The position numbers and the translations under genes were made by a program. From contig JAJRTN010000042.1 of assembly GCA_024278275.1 (NCBI GenBank), positions 46,261-110,260 on the forward strand: a DNA stretch of 64,000 nucleotides. Reading direction: 5' to 3'. Below, piece after piece: positions 1-8,014 of this stretch. The stretch's first letter is position 1, and every line of letters begins with the position of its first letter. Source of the stretch: Candidatus Hydrogenedentota bacterium (GTDB lineage Bacteria > Hydrogenedentota > Hydrogenedentia > Hydrogenedentales > JAJRTN01). The notes beneath the pieces are model-generated. The model made no database searches. It was not told the origin of the DNA and worked only from the letters and a program-made list of their open reading frames with translations.

Positions 1-123
1 CGCGCCCACCATGGACACACTGCGCTCAAATCTTTTTGTCCGCTTCAACGGAGACGACCGCCACGGATGAAATGGCCTCATCTGCCGCTCCCCTTTCAGG
101 AGATGGCGGGGAACAACGGTCCT

Positions 124-153
124 TTGCGAACGTGCGCATGGTAACACTATAAT
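124..153 (+). promoter_or_regulatory. Putative sigma-70-type promoter of leuA
   Basis: A TTGCGA hexamer at 124-129 lies 18 bases before a perfect TATAAT at 148-153, and the leuA start codon follows about 65 bases later. No gene is visible in bases 1-217, so this is the only candidate leader for leuA. I see no clear attenuator or T-box fold in the short leader. The call rests on hexamer match and spacing alone. Confidence 0.5.
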
Positions 154-217
154 TAGGTCTTGGGAGCACCAAATTCGCCGGGCTCCACAACCGGCCCCTT
201 CAGGAGTATGAATCCCC

Positions 218-1729
218 ATGCCCGACCGCATTGAAATCTTCGATACCACTCTCCGCGACGGCGAACAATCGCCCGGCGCGAGCATGGATGAACGCGAGAA
301 ACTGCAAATGGCGCTGCAATTGGAGCGCCTTGGCGTGGACATCATGGAAGCGGGCTTCCCCATCGCCTCGAACCAGGAGTTCGAGGGGGTGAGGAAAATC
401 GCCCGGACTATCAAGAACGTCCGTGTGGCCGCATTGGCCCGCGCCCTCCCCAAGGATATCGAGCGCGCGGCGGCGGCCCTCGAACCGGCCGTCAGTCCCG
501 TGCTGCACACCTTTATCGCCACCTCCGACATCCACCTGGAACACAAACTCCGCATGAGCCGCGCCCAGGTAATCGATGCCGCCGCCAAGGCCGTGCGGTT
601 GGCCAAGAGCCTCGTTTCCCGCGTCGAGTTTTCCGCCGAGGATGCCACGCGCTCCAACTGGGACTACCTGGCCGAAATCACCCAAGTGGTCATCGAGGCC
701 GGCGCGGATGTGATCAACCTGCCCGACACGGTGGGCTACACCACGCCTACCGAAATCGAAGGCATGTTCAAGCACGTTATCGCCAACGCGGCGGGAGCGG
801 ACAAGGTCGTTTTCTCCACCCACAATCACAACGACCTGGGACTCGCCGTCGCCAATGCCCTGGCCGCCGTGCGGGGCGGGGCACGTCAGATTGAATGCAC
901 CGTCAGCGGTATCGGCGAGCGCGCGGGCAACACCTCCCTCGAAGAGGCCGTCATGGCCATGCACGTTCGCAGAGATGTTTATCCCTACGAGTGCGGGATA
1001 AACACCACCGAGATCGTCCCCTCCAGCGTCCTGCTCAGTAAACTGACGGGGCTTACGGTACCCTTCAACAAGCCCGTCGTCGGCCGCAACGCCTTCGCCC
1101 ACGAATCGGGCATCCACCAGCACGGCATGATCTCGAACGCCCTCACTTACGAGATTATGACCCCCGAATCCGTCGGACGCAGCCGTAGCGAGCTTGTCCT
1201 TGGTAAGCACTCCGGCCGCGCCGGGCTCGACAAGCGCAGCAGGGAACTGGGCTACGACCTTACGGACGAAGAACTCAAAACCCTTTACACCAAGTTCATT
1301 GCCCTGGCGGACAAAAAGAAGGAGGTTTACGACGACGACCTGCGCATGCTCATTGTGTCGCTCCACCACGAAAGCTTTGCCGTGTACCACCTGGAACAGG
1401 TGCGCGCCTCCGGCGACGATCCCACCATGGCCTTCGTCAAGCTTTCCCGCGGCGAAAACGAGTACATGGATACCGCCACCGGCGACGGCCCCGTCGATGC
1501 CGCCTGCAAGGCCATCGAGCGTATCGTCGGCGTTAGCGGCCGCCTGGAGCAATTCAACATACGCGCCACCACGCCCGGCAAAGACGCCCTCGGCGAAGCC
1601 TACGTAACCGTCAATTTCGATGGCAAGGACTACAAGGGCAACGGCGCCAGCACGGATATCATCGAAGCCGCCGTTCATGCTTACCTCAACGCCATGAACA
1701 AGTACATCGCCCTGAAAGAAGGGATGTAG
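218..1729 (+). CDS. leuA: 2-isopropylmalate synthase
   Basis: This enzyme condenses acetyl-CoA with 2-oxoisovalerate in the first committed step of leucine synthesis, in the cytoplasm. The N-terminus has the family signature DTTLRDGEQSPG, and the TIM-barrel metal site HNHNDLGLAVAN lies near residue 205. A conserved ESGIHQHG stretch near 295 belongs to the connecting region, and residues from about 370 to the end form the leucine-sensing regulatory domain. The 503-residue length is normal for bacterial LeuA. The ATG at 218 is preceded by CAGGAG about 11 bases upstream, and the protein begins directly with the conserved MPDRIEIFDTTLRDG-type sequence. No other leu genes lie nearby, so the pathway is dispersed. 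The long antisense ORF over it is a codon-bias shadow. Confidence 0.96.
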   Translation: MPDRIEIFDTTLRDGEQSPGASMDEREKLQMALQLERLGVDIMEAGFPIASNQEFEGVRKIARTIKNVRVAALARALPKDIERAAAALEPAVSPVLHTFIATSDIHLEHKLRMSRAQVIDAAAKAVRLAKSLVSRVEFSAEDATRSNWDYLAEITQVVIEAGADVINLPDTVGYTTPTEIEGMFKHVIANAAGADKVVFSTHNHNDLGLAVANALAAVRGGARQIECTVSGIGERAGNTSLEEAVMAMHVRRDVYPYECGINTTEIVPSSVLLSKLTGLTVPFNKPVVGRNAFAHESGIHQHGMISNALTYEIMTPESVGRSRSELVLGKHSGRAGLDKRSRELGYDLTDEELKTLYTKFIALADKKKEVYDDDLRMLIVSLHHESFAVYHLEQVRASGDDPTMAFVKLSRGENEYMDTATGDGPVDAACKAIERIVGVSGRLEQFNIRATTPGKDALGEAYVTVNFDGKDYKGNGASTDIIEAAVHAYLNAMNKYIALKEGM

Positions 1730-1815
1730 GCAGGACTTCATTGCCAGGTCATTCCGTCGTTCCGGGAAAAATACGCAATAGCTTCGTCGGGTTTGAACAC
1801 GGAAAAGGGCATTCC

Positions 1816-2868
1816 ATGGGCCGATGGTTACGCATCGTTGTGATCACCTTCGCGGTCCTTGCCGTGCTTGGCGGATGCGTGGCCGGATGGTTTCTCCTGA
1901 TCAACGGGCGCGCCCCGGCACGACGGCCCGACCTGCTTCGCCTGCCGGAAGGAATGGCCAAACCGCCCCGAGGCTACCCGACACCCAACGCGCTTTATTT
2001 GAGCTACTTCCTGGGGCGGCTGAAGCTGGTGGATTACAAGAATGGTGTTCCCCTTCCTGCCGGTGTGGTGGAGAAAAAGGATATCGAATATGGCCGCGTG
2101 GACGACCGCTCCCTGAAACTGGATCTTTACCGTCCCGTCGCCCCCCACGACCCGGTTCCGGGCCTCATTTTTATCCACGGCGGCGCGTGGAAAAAAGGCG
2201 ACCGGAGCGATTACAAGTATTACACGGTGCGCTTCGCCGAACGGGGCTACGTGGTGGCCACGGTGAGCTACCGCTTCTCTCGGGAAGCGCCTTTTCCCGC
2301 GGCCGTGGAGGATGTGAAATGCGCCGTGCGCTGGATGCGGGCCAACGCCGCCGCGTTGGGCGTGGACCCCGGTCGAATTGCCGCCATAGGGGGCTCTGCG
2401 GGCGGCCATCTGGCCATGATGGCGGCCTATTCCCCGGATCTCCCCGAGCTTGAGGGCCGGGGCGGGCACCAGGGGATCAGCAGCGCGGTGCAGGCAGTGG
2501 TCAACCTCTATGGCCCCTCGGACCTGACGACGCCCGAAGCGCGTGTCACTCCCTCCGTCGTCGCCTTCATGGGGGTTGCCCATAGCGCAGCGGCCGACCG
2601 GTACAAGCTGGCTTCGCCTCTCTACCACCTTGATGTTAAAGACCCGCCCACACTCATTATTCATGGCACCATCGACCAGCTTGTGCCGGTCGAGCAATCC
2701 GACCGCCTGGCCGAGAAACTCCAGCGCCTCGGGGTGCCCTACTGGTACGACCGTCTCGACGGCTGGCCCCACACCCTGGATGCAGCCCAGGCCACGAACG
2801 AACGGACGCAATTCCTGGTAAATGCTTTCCTTGACCGTTTCCTAAAAGACCATCCCCGCAATGGATAA
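1816..2868 (+). CDS. Alpha/beta hydrolase, carboxylesterase type, probable lipoprotein
   Basis: This is an alpha/beta-hydrolase of the BD-FAE/esterase-lipase group, which typically removes acyl groups from sugars or small esters. HGGAW forms the oxyanion hole, GGSAGGH carries the nucleophile serine, GTIDQLVP supplies the acid and WPHTLD the histidine, so the catalytic set looks complete. The N-terminus has a hydrophobic run ending in VLGGC, a plausible lipobox, so it is probably anchored outside the cytoplasm. I chose the ATG at 1816 over the TTG at 1741 because it begins the signal peptide and has a GGAAAAGGG purine stretch just upstream. It follows leuA closely but belongs functionally with the glycosidase-type genes downstream. 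The substrate is not predictable. Confidence 0.85.
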   Translation: MGRWLRIVVITFAVLAVLGGCVAGWFLLINGRAPARRPDLLRLPEGMAKPPRGYPTPNALYLSYFLGRLKLVDYKNGVPLPAGVVEKKDIEYGRVDDRSLKLDLYRPVAPHDPVPGLIFIHGGAWKKGDRSDYKYYTVRFAERGYVVATVSYRFSREAPFPAAVEDVKCAVRWMRANAAALGVDPGRIAAIGGSAGGHLAMMAAYSPDLPELEGRGGHQGISSAVQAVVNLYGPSDLTTPEARVTPSVVAFMGVAHSAAADRYKLASPLYHLDVKDPPTLIIHGTIDQLVPVEQSDRLAEKLQRLGVPYWYDRLDGWPHTLDAAQATNERTQFLVNAFLDRFLKDHPRNG

Positions 2869-2960
2869 GGAACAACGGGCGGCTCAGCATGGGGATTTAC
2901 AGGGACCTGTGCGGGTGGACAACTGCCCATAACGGACCGAACAGGGAAAAGGGTAGTGAC

Positions 2961-4562
2961 ATGATGAACAGGAGAACCTTCATGGGAACAACGGCCGCAG
3001 GGCTGGGAGCCGTGGCATCGGGGTGGGGAATGCCCACCGGCGACGGGTCCAAGGCGCGACGGTACCACGTGTGCCTGGCACGAACGGTCTGTGAGGCGGA
3101 CCCCGACTTGTTGAACGTGGTGCGTGCCGCGGGCATCACCGATATCTGGCAGGCGGGTTTCCTTTACGGTCATTGGTTCGACACCCCCGAAAAGCTGCGG
3201 GAGGGGCGCAGGCAGGTCGAGGCGGCCGGGATGCGATGGCATACCCTCACGGTACCCCTGGGCCATCCGGGTGACGCCCTGGGCGACCAGTCGGGCGAAA
3301 CGCCCACGAGTCCTCCTCGGCACTGGCGAATGGCCGCCGGCGTGGATGGTACGCGCCATTCGGGAACTTCCCTCCATCCGCCGGCGACAAGGGAGAACGT
3401 GGCGGCGGTGAAACGGCTCGCGGCACTCGACCCGGACATCATCTTTCTCGATGACGATTTTCGCCTGGCGCGGAGTCCCGGCATGATTGGCGGGTGTTTC
3501 TGCGATTGGCACCGGGATCGCTTCCTGGAAAAAACCGGCTTCGCACCAGGCCGGTGGGCGACGTTGAAGGAGGATGTAAAACAGCGACGCCTTTCCCGCA
3601 CGCTGCGTGCCTGGGTGGCATTTACGTGTGATGAACTCACCGCGTGTTTTCGCGCCCAGCAAAACGCCGTACCCGGCGTGCAAATGGGGAACATGATCAT
3701 GTTTTTCGGCTCGGAAAAGGCGGGGATTCGCCTGACGGACTATCGCGGGGTCCCGGTGCGTGTGGGCGAGTTGATGTTCAATGATCGGAGCTTCGGACCG
3801 GTCAAGGGAAAGACGGACGAATTATTCAGCGTACTCTTCCACCGACGCTTTTTTCCCGCCGATCAAAGCTACAGCGAAACGATGGCCTTCCCCGCCGATC
3901 AACTTTCCGCGCCCAACATGGCGGCAAAACTGGTGATTTCAACGATCTGCGACGTACGAAACACCATGTACATGTCCGGCCTGACGCCATTCCCCAAGAC
4001 GCACTGGGCCACCTTGGGGCCCGCCATGGCCGAGCAGGCAAGGCTGCACGCACGATTGGCCGGTCATACGCCGCGCGGTCCCTTCCGCCACTATTGGGGT
4101 GAAGCCCAACGCTGCGTGGGCGATGACCGGCCCTTCAGCCTCTTCCTGGCCTCGGGCATGCCCTTCGAGGTGACGGAATCACTCCCGGAAGATGGCTGGA
4201 CTTTCCTGTCGGATTTTGACGCGCGGGATATGGCCGAGGGCCGTCTCAAGCCGGGGGGCGGACACCTCGTGGCACGCGATTCCGCGCCGAGGGCCAAGGC
4301 GCTAACCCCGGTCGCGGAAAACCTGGCCGCCCTGTATGCGCTCAAGCACGAGGCCGTGACGGCGGGATACAAGGGTCCTTACGTGGTGGATGACAAACCC
4401 GTGGTCTGCGCATGGTATCCCACGGCGGGGGCGGTGTTGCTGTGGAACCTGTCGGAGCAACGCGAAACTTTCGGATTGCGCGTGGATCAGGAACGGACGG
4501 TCCCCGTGGAGGCGGAAGCGCTGGGTACCGTTCTGGTGGACTTACCTTCCCGAAAGGGGTGA
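2961..4562 (+). CDS. Tat-exported protein of unknown function, glycosidase-like
   Basis: I do not recognise the family with certainty. The protein (533 residues from the ATG at 2961) opens with MMNRRTFMGTTAAG, a twin-arginine export signal, so it is probably periplasmic or extracellular. The middle alternates short hydrophobic strands and helices as in a TIM barrel, with DIIFLDDDF near residue 160 where a strand-end acid would sit, followed by a Cys/Trp-rich patch. The C-terminal 90 residues look like a beta-sandwich (AVLLWNLSEQ). This layout resembles clan GH-A-like hypothetical proteins of Planctomycetes and Lentisphaerae. It lies between an esterase and a sugar-type regulator, which supports a carbohydrate role. 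The ORF-track start at 2889 adds a non-signal extension and is less likely. Confidence 0.65.
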   Translation: MMNRRTFMGTTAAGLGAVASGWGMPTGDGSKARRYHVCLARTVCEADPDLLNVVRAAGITDIWQAGFLYGHWFDTPEKLREGRRQVEAAGMRWHTLTVPLGHPGDALGDQSGETPTSPPRHWRMAAGVDGTRHSGTSLHPPATRENVAAVKRLAALDPDIIFLDDDFRLARSPGMIGGCFCDWHRDRFLEKTGFAPGRWATLKEDVKQRRLSRTLRAWVAFTCDELTACFRAQQNAVPGVQMGNMIMFFGSEKAGIRLTDYRGVPVRVGELMFNDRSFGPVKGKTDELFSVLFHRRFFPADQSYSETMAFPADQLSAPNMAAKLVISTICDVRNTMYMSGLTPFPKTHWATLGPAMAEQARLHARLAGHTPRGPFRHYWGEAQRCVGDDRPFSLFLASGMPFEVTESLPEDGWTFLSDFDARDMAEGRLKPGGGHLVARDSAPRAKALTPVAENLAALYALKHEAVTAGYKGPYVVDDKPVVCAWYPTAGAVLLWNLSEQRETFGLRVDQERTVPVEAEALGTVLVDLPSRKG

Positions 4563-4654
4563 TGCTTCCAAGAGGGTAAGCGCTTCCTCGTTTCCCTCTC
4601 ATGCAGACACATGCGTCGCTTCTGATCACGCCTGGCAGGAAACAATGGCCTGTT

Positions 4655-4683
4655 TTGATTGAGCCGTGACAATAGGCTAGAAT
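4655..4683 (+). promoter_or_regulatory. Putative promoter of the GntR/LacI-type regulator
   Basis: TTGATT at 4655-4660 and TAGAAT at 4678-4683 are separated by exactly 17 bases. The regulator begins at 4756, giving a leader of about 65 bases. The region lies between two same-strand genes and otherwise contains no gene. Confidence 0.45.
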
Positions 4684-4700
4684 CCCGTTGCCGCGGGTGT

Positions 4701-4720
4701 GCGTGTTTTACACAAAACGC
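4701..4720. promoter_or_regulatory. Candidate operator, GTTTT-N4-AAAAC inverted repeat
   Basis: An inverted repeat GTTTT-ACAC-AAAAC with flanking GCG/GC lies just after the predicted transcription start and before the regulator gene. The position suits autoregulation by the encoded repressor. There is no second copy by eye upstream of the GH5 gene at 6013. Confidence 0.25.
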
Positions 4721-4755
4721 GGACAGTTGTTTTTTCCGAAAAAGGAAGCGGGTGA

Positions 4756-5967
4756 ATGGCACGTGACAAGTCACTGGTGACGCGGATGGCCCGCATCATT
4801 CTCCAGGACTATGTGGAAAGCGGCGTATTGGATGGGGGCGATCAGTTTCCCAGTATTCGGCAACTGCACGCGCGTTACGGGGCTTCCCGCACCACTATCG
4901 CCGAGGCCCTCGGCCAACTTGCGGCCCGGGGGATGCTGCGGAAGCAGCATGGCCGGGGGTGTTTTCTCGCGGAGACTTCAGCACAACGGACCGTGGAGGC
5001 CGCACCGTCTTCCGTGCGCACCCTCGGCCTGGTGACTCCCGCGTCGGAGGCGAACGACATCATCGGGCGGCTACAGCGGGGCGCAGAGGCGGGGGCCAAG
5101 CGCCACGGTTTCCAGATCGTTTCCGCCTCGCAAAGCGCGCCCATGGGGGAGGCCTACGAGGAAGAAAGTGTCCAGGTGGAGCGGCTGATCAAGATGGGTT
5201 GCCAGGCTATTCTGCTCGACCCCGTGGCGCGCTCCATCGATCAGATGGAAAGGGACTATCTGAACAACCGTTTTCTGGATACGCCCATTATACTGTTGGG
5301 ACAGACCTTGCCCTACATGAAACGCACCCAGATCACCTTTGATCATCGCCGCGCGGGTTACGATATGACTCGACTTCTTCACGCCGAGGGACACACACAC
5401 ATTGCGTGGCTTCGGGTGAGTCCCCGCGGCAAGGAGCGAATCCGTCCTGCGCTGAAAGCGCGACACCGAGGCTACCTGGATGCGTTGAAAGAGGCCGGGA
5501 TCACGCCGAGACCGCAGGATTTCTGGGAGGTTCCGAGTGACCAGGTTGTCGATGCCCTGTCAGGCATGGAAAACCTGATCCGCTTCCTGGAGGAATCCTG
5601 GCAGCCCGTGACGGAACACGCCACGGCGGTCATCTGTCCCATGGACACCGAGGCGGTTTATCTCATCAACGCCGCCCGGCAACTGGGCGTGAACGTGGGG
5701 GAGGAATTGCGCGTGGTGGGCTTCGACGACCTGGCCATCGGGCAGGGCGTATGGCCCCCTTTTCCCACCACCCTCTCGCCTCATGAGAGAGCGGGTGAAA
5801 TGGCCGTCGATTGTGCAACCCAGATGCTTGAGTCCGGCACGGATGAGTGCCGGATTTTCGTGTTGCCCATCAAGATCCTGCGACGCGACGGCGCGGTGCG
5901 CCAGGCCTCCACGCGCGAGGATATCGCCGCGCGGGGCGTGGTCGCCAGCGCCACGGAAAGCAGTTGA
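4756..5967 (+). CDS. GntR-type HTH regulator with LacI-type sugar-binding domain
   Basis: This is a DNA-binding regulator that senses a small ligand, most likely a sugar. Residues 1-72 form a GntR winged helix (FPSIRQLHARYGASRTTIAEALGQL) ending in the wing HGRGCF. From about residue 85 (LGLVTPASEANDIIGRLQRGAE) to the end it has the two-lobed periplasmic-binding-protein fold used by LacI and AraR, including VVGFDDLAIG near residue 320. GntR HTH with a LacI effector domain is the AraR arrangement, common in carbohydrate regulators of Planctomycetes and Lentisphaerae. It has its own promoter and lies between a Tat-exported glycosidase-like gene and a GH5 gene, which are its likely targets. The ligand cannot be inferred. 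Confidence 0.88.
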   Translation: MARDKSLVTRMARIILQDYVESGVLDGGDQFPSIRQLHARYGASRTTIAEALGQLAARGMLRKQHGRGCFLAETSAQRTVEAAPSSVRTLGLVTPASEANDIIGRLQRGAEAGAKRHGFQIVSASQSAPMGEAYEEESVQVERLIKMGCQAILLDPVARSIDQMERDYLNNRFLDTPIILLGQTLPYMKRTQITFDHRRAGYDMTRLLHAEGHTHIAWLRVSPRGKERIRPALKARHRGYLDALKEAGITPRPQDFWEVPSDQVVDALSGMENLIRFLEESWQPVTEHATAVICPMDTEAVYLINAARQLGVNVGEELRVVGFDDLAIGQGVWPPFPTTLSPHERAGEMAVDCATQMLESGTDECRIFVLPIKILRRDGAVRQASTREDIAARGVVASATESS

Positions 5968-6012
5968 CCCGGCGTGTGTCTGTTGCGCTGTCACACGATA
6001 AGGAGCAGCCCC

Positions 6013-7521
6013 ATGTGGAAACAGGTATTGGTGATGATGGCTCTTGCCACGGCGGTGACCCAAGGCATGTGGGCCGTGCCGCTGCCCCAAGCGAGCGCGG
6101 ATAAACTGCCGCGGTGGCGTGGGTTCAACCTCCTGGAGAAGTTCGTGAAAGAATGGTCCAATGGGCCGTTTCTGGAGGAGGACTTCCGGCTCATCAGCGA
6201 ACTAGGCTTCAACTTCGTCCGTTTACCCATGGACTACCGCACCTGGATTGTGGACGGAGACTGGACGCAGTTCGACGAGTCCGTGCTGAGGGAAATCGAC
6301 CAGGCCGTGGCATGGGGCGGGCAGTACGGTCTCCACGTGTCTATCTATTTCCATCGGGCGCCGGGGTATACGGTGGCGACACCAGGGGAACCCACCAACC
6401 TGTGGACCGATGAAGCCACCCAGGCGGTGTGCGCCGACCATTGGGCGCACTTCGCGCGGCGCTACAAGGGCATTCCCAACGAACGATTAAGCTTCAACCT
6501 GGTAAACGAACCACCGAATATCGACGGGAAAACCTATGCGCGCGTCGCGGGAAAAATGGTGGCGGCCATTCGCGCGGAAGACCCGGACCGACTTATCATC
6601 GCGGACGGACTCGCCTGGGGACGCAAGCCTTGTGAAGAACTCCTCCCCCTGAAGGTGGCCCGGGCGACACGGGGCTATGAACCCATGGCGATTACCCACT
6701 ACAAAGCGCCGTGGGTGGCCGGGACGGAGAACATGCCCGTTCCCACCTGGCCCCTGCCGGAAGTACCCTCTTACCTCTACGGCCCCGCTAAAGCGGACCT
6801 CCATTCCCCGCTTCGGTTTGAGGGAAAGCTCACCAACCCCTGCCGTCTCCGTCTGCGGGTGGGCACGGTTTCCGACCATGGCAAACTCACGGTTACCGCC
6901 GATGGAAAAGCGGTCTGGGACAAAACTTTCGACTGTGGCCCGGGGGAGGGCGAATGGGACGAGGCGCATTATGTCCGAAAATGGGATCTCTATCAGAACC
7001 GCTACGACCGGGACTATGTCATGGAGATTCCGGCCGGCACACGGGTGGTGGAAGTGGCCAACACCGAAGGCGACTGGCTTACGCTTACGGAGGTGGGCCT
7101 GCTGCCCGGGGGCGAGAACGCCACGGAGGGAGTGCTCGGAACAAATGGCCATTGGGGTAAGCGGCAAGTCCCGGTAAAAATCATGGAGGAAAAAGGAACC
7201 ATTCGTTTCTCCGCGGCGCTCACCATGGACCGTGCCTGGCTGGAAGAGCAGGCCATCAAGCCGTGGAAAGCCCTTCAGCGCCAGGGGGTGGGCGTAATGG
7301 TGGGGGAGTGGGGCGCCTTCAACAAGACGCCCCACGATGTGGTGATACGTTGGATGGAGGACTGCCTCAAGAATTGGAAAGAGGTCGGTTGGGGGTGGGC
7401 GTTGTGGAACTTCCGCGGCCCCTTTGGCATCCTCGACAGCGGACGAGCCGATGTGGAATACGAGGATTGGCACGGCCACAAGCTGGACCGGGAAATGCTG
7501 AATCTCTTGTTGCGGTACTGA
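6013..7521 (+). CDS. Secreted glycoside hydrolase family 5 with inserted beta-sandwich
   Basis: This is a retaining glycosidase of the GH5 (cellulase-like) group. The acid/base is in FNLVNEPP near residue 172, and the nucleophile is probably in MVGEWGAF near residue 430. Between them, roughly residues 245-370, sits a long insert rich in short strands (RFEGKLTNPCRLRLRVG, GTRVVEVANTEGDWLTL) that looks like a carbohydrate-binding-type sandwich. The N-terminus (MWKQVLVMMALATAVTQG) is a signal peptide. I chose the ATG at 6013, preceded by AAGGAGC, over the track start at 5974. It follows the regulator by about 45 bases and may share its transcript. The substrate could be beta-glucan or mannan; the family does not settle it. 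Confidence 0.86.
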   Translation: MWKQVLVMMALATAVTQGMWAVPLPQASADKLPRWRGFNLLEKFVKEWSNGPFLEEDFRLISELGFNFVRLPMDYRTWIVDGDWTQFDESVLREIDQAVAWGGQYGLHVSIYFHRAPGYTVATPGEPTNLWTDEATQAVCADHWAHFARRYKGIPNERLSFNLVNEPPNIDGKTYARVAGKMVAAIRAEDPDRLIIADGLAWGRKPCEELLPLKVARATRGYEPMAITHYKAPWVAGTENMPVPTWPLPEVPSYLYGPAKADLHSPLRFEGKLTNPCRLRLRVGTVSDHGKLTVTADGKAVWDKTFDCGPGEGEWDEAHYVRKWDLYQNRYDRDYVMEIPAGTRVVEVANTEGDWLTLTEVGLLPGGENATEGVLGTNGHWGKRQVPVKIMEEKGTIRFSAALTMDRAWLEEQAIKPWKALQRQGVGVMVGEWGAFNKTPHDVVIRWMEDCLKNWKEVGWGWALWNFRGPFGILDSGRADVEYEDWHGHKLDREMLNLLLRY

Positions 7522-7619
7522 TGCGGTACTTGGCGTGCGGTGTTTCCTGTTGCGCAACGACGTGGCGGGACGCCCGCAACATGCATTCCCGCGGAGGACC
7601 GTGGGGATGAGAAACGCCC

Positions 7620-7862
7620 ATATTTCAAGGGTGTTATGTCGTTACCATAAGAACACCAATACGCTCTTATGTGGCACAGCCGCCCTCGGCTGTGGGGCCG
7701 ACAGGTCTCAATTAGGCTTAAACGTTTACGCGGGCTTAAGGTCTGTAGCCTGGAGAAGGCACAATAGCCGCAGGAACAGAGACGGAACCCTGCGGGTTCC
7801 ACAACCGAGGGCGGCTGTGCCACATAAGAAATGGTCCATCGAAACGCACCTCAGAAACACCT
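7620..7862. repeat. MITE-like palindromic element, copy 1
   Basis: Terminal arms at 7666-7695 and 7799-7828 are inverted copies of each other. Each arm is itself a palindrome around GCCGCCCTCGGC, starting TTATGTGGCACAGCC. The outer flanks are also conserved with the copy near 44134: a left flank ending in AAGAACACCAA, and a right flank beginning with ATCGAAAC-type sequence. No transposase lies inside. Related copies lie near 14107, 39612 and 44134. Confidence 0.85.
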
Positions 7863-7926
7863 GTGAACGGTTACAGAAATAATGCACCGGTGGTGAGGTT
7901 CTTTTTGCCGGGTTCGCGAACGGGAG

Positions 7927-7959
7927 AATCTGCGTTCATCTGCGCAATCTGCGGATACA
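7927..7959. repeat. ATCTGCGTT...ATCTGCGGAT repeat, single arm
   Basis: The sequence contains ATCTGCG twice in 30 bases and ends GCGGATAC. The same unit forms both arms of a hairpin at 44342-44413. It is a short interspersed repeat without coding potential. Confidence 0.6.
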
Positions 7960-8014
7960 TTATCATGGAGTCCCGCCTTCGTGGGGCTCCATGGGGATTC
8001 TTCGGATTTCGCCG

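Larger units (their letters stand above)
7522..8014. other. Gene-free stretch filled with repeats
   Basis: No convincing gene is present in these 493 bases between the GH5 gene and the convergent ThuA-fusion gene. About 245 bases are a repeat element (separate entry), and 7927-7959 holds a CTGCGTTCATCTGCG repeat that recurs near 44342. The short ORFs listed here are translations of the repeats. Confidence 0.7.

Noticed and set aside
200-1741. A 513-codon minus-strand ORF opposite leuA
   Set aside because: It is the antisense shadow of leuA, which shows every conserved motif of its family.
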